Assembly (NCBI GenBank): GCA_037951105.1
Contig: JBAMJV010003769.1
Location: forward strand, 55,671-119,670
Direction of reading: 5' to 3'
DNA length: 64,000 bases
Source of the DNA: Echinarachnius parma
Lineage: Eukaryota > Echinodermata > Echinoidea > Clypeasteroida > Echinarachniidae
A program made the position numbers and the translations under genes. The notes below the pieces were generated by a model. That model saw nothing but the letters and a program-made list of their open reading frames with translations. It was not told where the DNA came from and made no database searches. Positions 55,146 through 64,000 of this stretch are shown one piece after another (positions within the stretch are counted from its first letter, which is position 1; each line of letters opens with the position of its first letter).

Positions 55146-56786
55146 TATTTCATTATCGGATTAACGAACCCTAATTCATTTTCGAACTAACGAACCTTCG
55201 GAATAACGAACCCGATTTCATTTTAGGAATAGCGAACCTTCGGAATAACGAACCTTCGGAATAACGAACCTTCGGAATAAAGAACCTTCGGAATAACGAA
55301 CCTTCGGAATAACGAACCCGATTTCATTTTAGGAATAGCGAACCTTCGGAATAACGAACCTTCGGAATAACGAACCTTCGGAATAACGAACCTTCAGAAT
55401 AACGAACCTTCGGAATAATGCAATAAATGTTCGGATTAACGAACCCTATTTCATTTTCGGATTAACGAACACTCAGGTATAGGAAATTTGCGTGTTCGGA
55501 ATAACGAACCTTCGGAATAGCGAACCTTCGGAATAACGAACCTTCGGAATAACGAACCTTCGGATAACGAACCTTCGGAATAACGAACCTTCGGAATAAT
55601 GCAACAAATGTTCGGATTAACGAACCCTATTTCATTTTCGGATTAACGAACACTCAGGTATAGGAAATTTGCGTGTTCGGAATAACGAACCTTCGGAATA
55701 ACGAACCTTCGGAATAACGAACCGCACCCGTTTATACAGCCCCACATACTCTATGGAATCGAGGTATGGGGAAGCAGTTATAAATCTCGCTTGAATTGTA
55801 TTCATTTAGCTCAGAAGATGGCGGTGCGAGCTATTATGTTTTCATTATTGAGAACATCCTCCGGACCACTGTTTAAACAATTGGGGATATTGGATGTTTT
55901 TGGTTTGCATGAATTGGCAGTTTCGACATTTGTATATGATTTGTATTATAGAAATTTACCGCACACATTATTAGATTATTGTAAGATTGTACACCATACT
56001 TATGAAACAAGAGGAAAAGAAAATGCAATGCTACCTACCCTTACCAATTTGTAAGACGACACAAGGTACATTCACTATTTCTTTTGTTGGACCGAAGCGT
56101 TGGATCTAGCTTACCTCAGAAGATTAGAGAACAAAAAACGAGATATTCATTTCGTAATACCCTCACAATTTATTTGATTAACAAATAAATTATCTGTTAT
56201 GTTAGCAGTTAGTAATGTTTTGTATTTCAAATGTATACAATATACAATTGTAAGAACTAGTATAATGCTATAGTAATGAAGAGATACACTATCGATATAA
56301 TTATAGTGAACAGAGAAAACCGATCTCGACTAGCACTTGTGCTAACTTTTGGTTTTCTTTTAGCAACAACTTGAACTTTTGTATAAATGTGTTTTATGTA
56401 AGCATTAATTAAGCTTTGGCAGTAATTCATTGTTTTGTATATTATGTATAGTTTGTATTTTATTGTTTTTATGATGTACATACATTTTGTTGTTAATAAA
56501 CTTCAAACTTCAACTTCAAACTTCATCCAGTGATACGGGATTCAGTACAAATCATGGAAAAGTGTCTTCCGACTACCACGCTGTCTTTAACCACCCACCA
56601 ACAACTATGTCATATGTCGCCAACAATAGACGCATAATTATAATTTCAAAGTACGATGGAACATGAACATACAAACTCGTATTAATGTTTCATGATTAAA
56701 ACATTGACAGCTGCGTCATTAGTGGATGTTATCTGTCAAATAAACATGATTTCAAATGAAATTAACACCGTAAACCTCATTTGCAT

Positions 56787-58712
56787 AGGCGCCGGAAGTG
56801 GGGGGGGGGGGGGGGGGGGGCAGGGGGGGCGGCCGCCCCCCCCAATCCAAAAAGTGGGGGGGCAAAACACGTTTTTGCCCCCCCCCCCAAAAAAAAAAGC
56901 CCTCCCCCCTCAAAAAAAAAAAAAAAAGAAAGAAAGAAAAGGAAAAGAAACAATTACATGTATCAGCCAATACTTGTTAATTCTAACGTTTAAAAACTAA
57001 GTTATGTTTACATCCATTTAAAGTTTTCGCTGCGCGCTTCGCGCACAAACAAATAATCTTAGTTTGTTGTGTAACTTGCGTATGGTACGTCTTTGCCTTC
57101 TGTACAGGTCCATGTAGTTCCTGTGAAAGCTGTTCTGGCTCTGGCTGTTTGTGTGACGTGCACCAAATTGCACTATTTCAAGTATATAAATGCAAAATCT
57201 TCCCCATGGGAGGGGGATACCCCCTCCCAAACCCCTCCCCCTCTGGCTCTGGCTCTGCCCCAGCCCTCGGTCGCTTCGCTCCCTCGGGACTCATTTTTGG
57301 CTGTGAGCTATGATGTTGGATCATACAAATCTGGTATATGGTTTATGTTTTTTATGCACCAGATTGCAGCATTTTAAGTATATAAATGCAAAATCTTCCC
57401 CGTAGGAGGGGGGTGCCCCCTCACAAATCCTCCCCCTCTGGCTCTGCTCCAGCCCTCGGTCGCTTTGCTCCCTCGTGACTCATTTTTGGCTGTAAGCTAT
57501 GATGTTGGATCATACAAATGTGGCATATGGTTTATGTTTTTATGCACCAGATTGCACCATTTCAAGTATATAAATGCAAAATCTTCCCCGTGGGAGGGGG
57601 ATGCCCCCTCCCAAACCCTCCCCCGCTCCAGCCCTCGGTCGCTTCGCTCCCTCGTGACTCATTTTTGGCTGTAAGCTATGATGTTGGATCATACAAATCT
57701 GGCATATGGTTCATGTTTTTATGCAGCAGATTGCACTATTTCAAGTATATAAATGCAAAATCTTCCCCGTGGGAGGGGGATGCCCCCTCCCAAACCCTCC
57801 CCCACTCAAGCCCTCGGTCGCTTCGCTCCCTCGTGACTCATTTTTGGCTGTAAGCTATGATGTTGGATCATACAAATGTGCCATATGTTTTATGTTTGTA
57901 TGCACCAGATTGCACCATTTCAAGTATATAAATGCAAAATCTTCCCCGTGGGAGGGGGATACCCCCTCCCAAATCCTCCCCCTCTGGCTCTGTCCCAGCC
58001 CTCGGTCGCTTTGCTCCCTCGTGACTAATTTTTGGCTGTAAGCTATGATGTTGGATCATACAAATCTGGCATATGGTTCATGTTTTTATGCAGCAGATTG
58101 CACTATTTCAAGTATATAAATGCAAAATCTTCCCCGTGGGAGGGGGATGCCCCCTCCCAAATCCTCCCCCGCTCAAGCCCTCGGTCGCTTCGCTCCCTCG
58201 TGACTAATTTTTGGCTGTAAGCTATGATGTTGGATCATACAAATGTGGCATATGGTTTATGTTTTTATGCACCAGATTGCACTATTTCAAGTATATAAAT
58301 GCAAAATCTTCCCCGTGCGAGGGGGATACCCCCTCCCAAACCCTCCCCTTTGGATCTGCCCCAGCCCTCGGTCGCTTCGCTCCCTCGGGACTCATTTTTG
58401 GCTGTACGCTATATTGTTGGATCATGTTTTTATGCACCAGATTGCACAATTTAAAGTTTAAAAATGCAAAAGCTCCCTACCGTGGAGGGGGGGGGGGGGG
58501 GGGGGTGACACACCGATCAGGGGCCGATCAGTCAAAGCTTCTCTCCCTCGGGCTTGGTCGCTTTATCCTCGCAATGTCTCACTCTCTGGCTCAAAGTTGG
58601 CAAACCTGTGAGTGCGGTTGGGCATGAGCCCCTAAACACATAAATCGTGAGCCCCCTTAGGGTTTTGCCCCCCCCCCCCCCCCCCCCCCCCAATCCAAAA
58701 CTGCTTCCGGCG
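56787..58712. mobile_element. G-run element with GGCGCCGGAAG ends holding a satellite
   Basis: The left end GGCGCCGGAAGTGGGGG and the right end, inverse, CTTCCGGCGCGCC. Both are followed inward by long G or C runs and by AATCCAAAA. Inside lies a 179-189-bp satellite. Confidence 0.6.
57130..58480. repeat. 179-189-bp satellite, about seven units
   Basis: CTGTAAGCTATGATGTTGGA starts at about 57,301, 57,490, 57,669, 57,848, 58,036, 58,215 and 58,402. Each unit also has AAGTATATAAATGCAAAATC, a GGGAGGGGGAT...CCCCCTCCC inverted pair, and CTCGGTCGCTTCGCTCCCTC. Units of 179 and about 188 bp are interspersed, the longer type carrying an extra CTCTGGCTCT. Open frames here follow the repeat. Confidence 0.9.
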
Positions 58713-58739
58713 CGCCTGCTCATTTGAGTTTGCCTCAGT

Positions 58740-59400
58740 TTTCCGTTCAATCCACAATATTGTATGACCATATAACTCATTTGATGAATCGAAACGAATA
58801 AGTCGCGTTAACAGAAAAACACATCCGACCTTTGCACGGGAGACGAACGCGTGAATTATGTACGTCGTTAATCTGAATGAGGTGAGATCTCTGCGAAAAT
58901 ATTTCATTACGATTAAGTCTTGCATATCATTTTGATCTTTGACAGTAAGTTGACGAGGTCATATGTATTTGGAAAATGTAAATGCAGCATAACTGAAGTG
59001 ATTATTTATGATATAAGGATGGTCTGACAAATCTAGAAGGAAAGTCAACAAAGAAAGATGGTTCAAACTTTATAAAATGCATTGACTGAATCTATCGCAA
59101 CCAAACACTAGGCCTATTTTAATTTGATACAATTTGTATGCATAAAATGTTTACAAATATATGTGGTTATCGGATAGTAACGATCCATGAACACTTTCTT
59201 TCGTACTATATGCTACATGGTAATAATTAGAATATTGATTGCAAATTGGTGACGCCGAAATTCCCGCATCTTCTCGCTCTAATTTTAAAATAAAAGCACA
59301 TGATTTCAATACAAAATCGCAACTCGTTGATTCGAACATTCTGTACAACGTGTTTTTGTTTTATGGGATCCATTCACTTTTATAATTTAACTAAATATTT
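58740..59400. repeat. Diverged duplicate segment, copy 1
   Basis: Shares ordered blocks with 61,200-61,870: ATATTTCATTACGATT, AGGTCATA, ATGATATAAGGATGGTCT versus ATGATAAAGTGATGGTCT, and AATCTAGAA. Both lie in the same orientation, about 2.5 kb apart. Confidence 0.6.
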
Positions 59401-59627
59401 AATGGGGTGTCCTTTAATTTTCTCCATTCATGCTGTTTGGTAACAGAATAATTAAATGGGTTTTTTCGAATGTCTCTTGATTATGGAGATGTTCCTCTTC
59501 GATGGTAGTCAAAACATTTGGCAGTACTCCCGTAGTAGTACAGTACTAGTGTAGTTGATATAATCTGACATCAATTTACTATCTTCACTACGTAAATCCG
59601 TACGAGGTGCTCTTGAATTATATACCT

Positions 59628-60317
59628 TTAACAGTCATGCCCACTCTCGCTTTTCCACTATTTTGAAAATGTCGATATACCGCTATTCTCTCCGCGACGT
59701 CGCTAGATGGCGCATACATCGTGGCGATCAACTAGCGATAGTGACATGCGATAATATCGGTGATCGAACAAAAATAGAATTTTTTACAGCCTATACGGTA
59801 TACTACCCGTATAGTTACGCGTACGGCATGCATAGAGCCGACTCGCCCTACCTAGCTACCGGGGTAGGGTCGGCATGGCCGCAGCTCTGGACGGGCCGAA
59901 CGCTCGCTGCGCTAGCTAGCTGCCTCCGCGGGCTCGCTGTATCGATCGATTTAAAGTAGACGGTTGTCCTTAAAGACTATGTAAAAGTCAAACCGTCAAC
60001 AATTTGAAATCTGAAATCAAAGTTACGATTTCCAACGCTATTTTCTTCAAATGTTCTGGATAGATCATTGAGAAAAATGAAAATCTGCAGATCAATTATC
60101 ATTGATGGTACGAATGAAATATTAGAATGACCTATCCAGAACATTGGCTAAAATTAATTACATGAAATCAATTGTAATAGTAGTGTGAATTCCCCCATTG
60201 ACACAACACGCATAGCTAAGTATGACGTCATGATTCATAATAGGAAGGGGTTCAGGAATAGCGTTTTTCCGCTATTTTCAAGAATAGTGGAAAAGCGAGA
60301 GTGGGCCTGACTGTTAA
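59628..60317. mobile_element. TTAA-flanked MITE, family 3
   Basis: TTAA at 59,628 and 60,314, with inverted ends CAGTCATGCCCACTCTCGC and GCGAGAGTGGGCCTGACTG continuing as TTTTCCACTATT / AATAGTGGAAAA. The inner part has an unusually G+C-rich stretch (59,800-59,945). No transposase. Confidence 0.75.
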
Positions 60318-60867
60318 AGTCATACCTGATGTAAAGTGTCCAAATCCACGAAAATTACTTGGAGCTTCCTCGTTTCTCTTCTACCGTGTTGTTTAGCTTA
60401 TGGTAAGAGAAGAATAAAATAGGGTTTGATTTGTTCAAATGTCCCTTTGGTATGAAGATAATTATCATTGAAAATCATTATTTCAAAACCGTTGGCCAAC
60501 GGTTTTGAATAGTCGTAGCAATTGCGTCCACATTGCAGCACGCGTACCCCCCGTGAGAACATTCCGGAGATTGAACTTGGGACCCAGCGATCGCGAATTC
60601 CATGGATTCTGTACTACGCCTGTAAACATACACGGGTGCGAATATCTCAAAAGGCTAATTATTCCTGTGACAATGTATGGCAGACCATCAGTATTCGGTG
60701 ATAAAATATGAACTCAATATTCGTTTTTTTTCACTAGGTAAACAGTGTTCGTTTTCTTTCAAACTTTCACAAATCTTTCAATTGTATTTTACAATGATAT
60801 TGATATAGGATTGAAGTCTTAAATGTCATTTTGTGCAATATCTGACACTTTACAGGTATGACTTTAA
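60314..60867 (+). mobile_element. MITE family 2 (copy d)
   Basis: TTAA at 60,314 (shared with the right border of the family 3 element) and 60,864, with ends AGTCATACCTGATGTAAAGT and ACTTTACAGGTATGACT. The core matches copies a and b. Confidence 0.8.
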
Positions 60868-61199
60868 TGTTAAATGAGTATCCGATAAAACAATTTAAAC
60901 ACTAACAGTGTCATTAAAGTGGATGTCTCGTCTGTCACGCTAAAGTTGCCCTTTTATGGATTCTGCTTTTACATTTTTGTATAGAGTGAAATATTTGCAG
61001 GTGTTTTTATAGACCCATACTCGTCCCTAATATCAGAACTACATAAATTCAAATTAAATTTACATCGCCAGAACATCAAAGGTAGGCTAGCTTTTTTTAG
61101 ATTTCCGTTTCAATCCACACTACATTCAAAATTTCATAACCATGTATGATTAAACTGCATGCATTTTATGTCGCTTCTTATCGTACTGTTATGACGCCT

Positions 61200-61870
61200 G
61201 TCAGTTGTCACGCCTTTTGATTTGTTTAACTTGAACAACTCAATTGATAAAACGAAACGAAATAAAGTACACATGCCACGTAAATGAACAAAATATTTGA
61301 CCTTTGCACGAATAACTAATGCGCACCATGCACACTCATGATGTACTACGTATTCCCACAATTGAATGAAGATTATATCTCTGCTAAATATTTCATGTAT
61401 ATTTCATTACGATTTAGTTGTGCACATTAGTTTGAAGCTTGGCAGAGATGATTAGGTCATAATAATATATATGCAAAATGCAAATACAACATAATTCTGA
61501 ATTACTTATTTTATGATAAAGTGATGGTCTTAAAGAAATCTAGAAAGAAGGGTTGTACAAACGGTAATAAAGGCATTGGCTTTCTCACAACCAACATTAC
61601 TGTTTAATGCACTTTTTATACAAACAATCGGATAGTAACGATTCATTAAAAAATCCATTCATTCTATATTTAACACTGTTATAATTAAATATTCGCTGTA
61701 AAATGCTCACCTCACGATTCGCGTATCTTATCTAAGATCGCACCAATTTGACAATAAAATTCCTATAATGCATAATGAATCGAATACCAGTTGAGTTGAG
61801 TCAGATATTCTGTAGAATAATAACGTATTTTGTTTTAAAGTGATCCATTTACTTGACAATTTTAACTCAA
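61200..61870. repeat. Diverged duplicate segment, copy 2
   Basis: Counterpart of 58,740-59,400. Shared ordered blocks include CATTACGATTTAGT, ATGCAAAATGCAAATAC and GATAGTAACGATTCAT. Confidence 0.6.
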
Positions 61871-61884
61871 GATTTACTAGGAGC

Positions 61885-62426
61885 TTAAAGGGGTAGTTTA
61901 GTTTTGGTAAGGCTGATCTTTAGTAGCCAAAACCTGCACAGTAACATTATAAACTACTAGTTATAACTCCACCATGCTCGAAAGGTATACAAAATTACAA
62001 ACGACAAGGTAAAACGCCTGTTATCATTCAAAAAGAGCCATTAAAACCCAAGAGGGCGCTTTTTTAAAAGGCATTGGTTTCAACCATTTTCAACCAAAAT
62101 TATGCATGTGATGTTTTGTTGATATAATGATTAAATAGCGAGATCATCAACAACCATTTAAAAAACGCTTTTGAAAAATTTTGAAAAAGTGCAAGCATTT
62201 TTAAAATTTTTTCAAAAAATCATCAAATTATTTGGGCCCCAAATAATTATAAGATCAGATATATTTATTGATATTTCAGCCGTTTCTGGGTCGATTTTGA
62301 CCAAATAAAGTTTATTCTGCCATTAAAATTGCATGTTCTCTCAAATTCGACACTCAGTTTTTCATTACCTCACAAAAAAATGCGATGTGCAGCGCCCTCT
62401 CTACCAAAACTAAACTACCCCTTTAA
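61885..62426 (-). mobile_element. MITE family 1 (copy f)
   Basis: TTAA at 61,885 and 62,423, with inverted ends AGGGGTAGTTTAGTTTTGG and CCAAAACTAAACTACCCCT. It is full length and the inverse of copy a; the core reads AGCCGTTTCTGGGTCGATT. Confidence 0.85.
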
Positions 62427-62511
62427 ACATGTTCTGATATTATGTTATAAGGCTTATGTCAACAGAATAATTAAAGGGATCTAGTCACTTTGTTGGCATG
62501 TGCAAAAAGTT

Positions 62512-62584
62512 ATGAATGGTAGGTAAAATGTGTAGTTATGTGATTTGATATATCACATAACTACACATTTTACCTACCATTCAT
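62512..62584. repeat. Perfect palindrome, arms of 33 bp
   Basis: ATGAATGGTAGGTAAAATGT leads into a 7-nt centre and then its exact inverse. It lies 40 bp after a TTAAAGGGATC sequence, so it may be the core of a small TTAA element. Confidence 0.85.
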
Positions 62585-63099
62585 CAATTAATATATACAA
62601 TATACAATATTAAAACAACAAAATAATGGTTTGATGCCTCTGTCAAAAGGCTTTGTAATTGGGGGCCCTGCAGTTATAAAACTAAATAAAACAGTTTTAT
62701 TTTATATACATGTATACTATAAAACAACTAGAGAAAAGGGTTAACAGCTTGCTCACACATCTACATGCAGACACGTACACGTACACTACTTTTAATCCTT
62801 ATCAAACAGTTTGTAATAATTACATTAATTGTAATACTAGAATGTATATTTGCTATCTTGTTTGTTTTGGGTTTTTTATTTTTGTATTATTCATAATTTT
62901 TCCGTATTTGAATTGTTCGTATTTTTTTCCGTATTTGATACTTTCATTACTTTGTAAAACATTAATTTTTGAGGGATTCCACATTCTACAAGCCATGCTT
63001 TTTAGTGGATCCCTCCATTTTCACTTGAAATTTAAAGGACAAAGAAATCCAGACAAATTGTTGTATGCACTATAAGACACTAAATATAATGAATGGTGT

Positions 63100-63525
63100 C
63101 TGAAAATTTGAGCACGATCGGTCAAGAAATAAGAAAACTATGGCTCTTTGAAAAGAGCCATGTATTTCCTCGAGTGACTAAAATTAGCAACGCACTGTGG
63201 CAAAGTTGTGGACAACTCCCCATACATTTTGTACACAAAATTCAGTTTTGTTCAATTTTTTCAAAATTTATGTTTACCCTTCGTTCGAGTTCAACATATG
63301 TATTGTAGAATGCTTGTATACATAACATATCATGAGTTGGGGGAATGGAAAAATGTGACTATGAAGAAAACTGTAAAAAATAGGAACATTTGTGTACAAA
63401 ACATAATGAGTTGTCCACACACAGAGTGCGTTGCCAATTTGAATTCCCTATAGGAATAAATGGAAACTTTCAAAGAGCCGTAGTTTTCTTGTTTCTTACC
63501 CGATTATGCTCTAACTTTCAGAGAT
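63100..63525. mobile_element. Foldback element
   Basis: Left GAAAATTTGAGCACGATCGG and right CCCGATTATGCTCTAACTTTC are inverse. Inner pairs are AAACTATGGCTCTTTGAAA / TTTCAAAGAGCCGTAGTTT and GTTGTGGACAACTC / GAGTTGTCCACAC. Confidence 0.7.
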
Positions 63526-63529
63526 TATT

Positions 63530-64000
63530 CTTCTTAATCTCTTCAAGACTATGAAAGCAACATTTTGCTTAGGTTTCGTTGCCCTTTAAAACAATCATAC
63601 AGCAACATTCGTTTACTTTCTGATTCCGATTTTATAACATGATTATTTCTAAATGTCAAAATTGTATTGTACCTTATCTAAAAATTTAAAAATGTCGTTC
63701 TTAATTCATTGTATTTTAATTAATAATCATATCAACATAAATTTTGATTGCTAATGTTTATAATGTATTGTTTATACTGTTGTGTGACTTATTCATTGTA
63801 AATATATGTACCATCTGTTGAAAATGAAATAAAATTGAACATTACACACACACACACACGCACACACAAAATAGCAATACATGAGACAGATTTCTATAAT
63901 TATGCATAATGATATTAAGAGAGTAAATCTAATATAAAGATAGATTTTCTATACATACAGTTGCAAAATTAGATATAAAGTTGTGTACTGTATGATCCAT
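63530..64000. other. A/T-rich end of window with (CA)n at 63,843-63,868
   Basis: CA microsatellite with one CG interruption. Preceded by AAATGAAATAAAATTGAAC, which resembles a retroelement tail, but no coding part is visible. Confidence 0.45.

Larger units (their letters stand above)
54171..55736. mobile_element. GTTCG-family element with 8-bp target duplication
   Basis: CGTTTATA flanks the insert on both sides (54,171-54,178 and 55,729-55,736). The left end GGTTACAGTCCGTTATTCCG and the right end CGGAATAACGAACCGCACC are the same as in the 15-kb copy. The left array is direct (54,187-54,490) and the right array inverse (55,155-55,720), so the insert can fold on itself. The middle has two G-run segments. 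Eight-bp duplications are typical of hAT-type transposition; no transposase is present. Confidence 0.8.
53645..56525 (+). pseudogene. CR1-like non-LTR retrotransposon interrupted by a satellite-type insertion
   Basis: RT motifs CGVPQGSVLGP at about 53,705 and VYINDLP are followed by a damaged catalytic region and a thumb domain (FKLRYFVPRYIFVLLYKSF). At 54,178 the frame is cut. It resumes in frame at 55,737 (PHILYGIEVWGSS, then LAQKMAVRAIMFS). The 3' tail ends TTCAAACTTCAACTTCAAAC near 56,515. Confidence 0.8.

Noticed and set aside
54179..55728. CRISPR-like regular repeats
   Set aside because: Units are head-to-tail without unique spacers, the host is an animal, and the array is part of a mobile element with an 8-bp duplication.

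Overview
The window is nuclear DNA from an animal, most likely an invertebrate deuterostome such as an echinoderm (brittle-star-like) with a large, repeat-rich genome. Reasons: coding exons are short and separated by long introns with GT-AG borders; there is a Death-NACHT-LRR gene of the kind expanded in echinoderms; there are many decayed non-LTR retrotransposon fragments, TTAA-flanked MITEs, foldback elements and long G/C homopolymers; and there is no bacterial gene organisation. The taxon is an inference, since no species marker is present.

The main gene lies on the minus strand from 36,610 to 15,931. Ten exons can be joined with matching splice phases at every junction. They give an open reading frame of about 1,039 codons with this order: a short leader ending in a 2A-like ribosome-skipping motif (DIEPNPGP), a Death-fold domain, a linker, a complete NACHT ATPase module, four leucine-rich-repeat exons, an unrecognised module, and a C-terminal exon with a short hydrophobic tail. 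This is a predicted intracellular innate immune receptor (NLR). Directly upstream on the same strand (38,692-36,980) is a 570-codon open frame for a basic, single-pass, Ser/Thr-rich, probably N-glycosylated type II membrane protein. It could be a separate gene. It could also be spliced in phase into the 2A exon, so that one mRNA would encode a membrane protein and an NLR split by ribosome skipping.

The rest is mobile and repetitive DNA. At 1-15 kb: CAT-type microsatellites, a TTAA-type MITE, a minisatellite, a mariner-like foldback carrying a G-run element, a decayed CR1-like retrotransposon, and a satellite family built on GTTCGTTATTCCGAAG. At 16-36 kb the introns of the NLR gene hold further MITEs, G-run elements, a three-level nested insertion (24.2-26.1 kb), two adjacent foldbacks (30.8-32.3 kb), and a 1.8-kb DNA transposon that split a retrotransposon reading frame (33.2-35.0 kb). 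At 39-41 kb are three tRNA-derived SINE copies. At 41.5-46.9 kb is a nested insertion whose core resembles a decayed DIRS-type (tyrosine-recombinase) retroelement with inverted termini.

At 47-56.5 kb are remains of several non-LTR retrotransposons. One was cut by a 1.55-kb satellite-type insertion flanked by an 8-bp duplication. At 56.8-58.7 kb a 179-189-bp satellite sits inside a G-run-bounded element. At 58.7-64 kb are a segmental duplication, three TTAA MITEs (two sharing one TTAA) and palindromes. Apart from the NLR and its upstream membrane-protein frame, no intact cellular gene was found.
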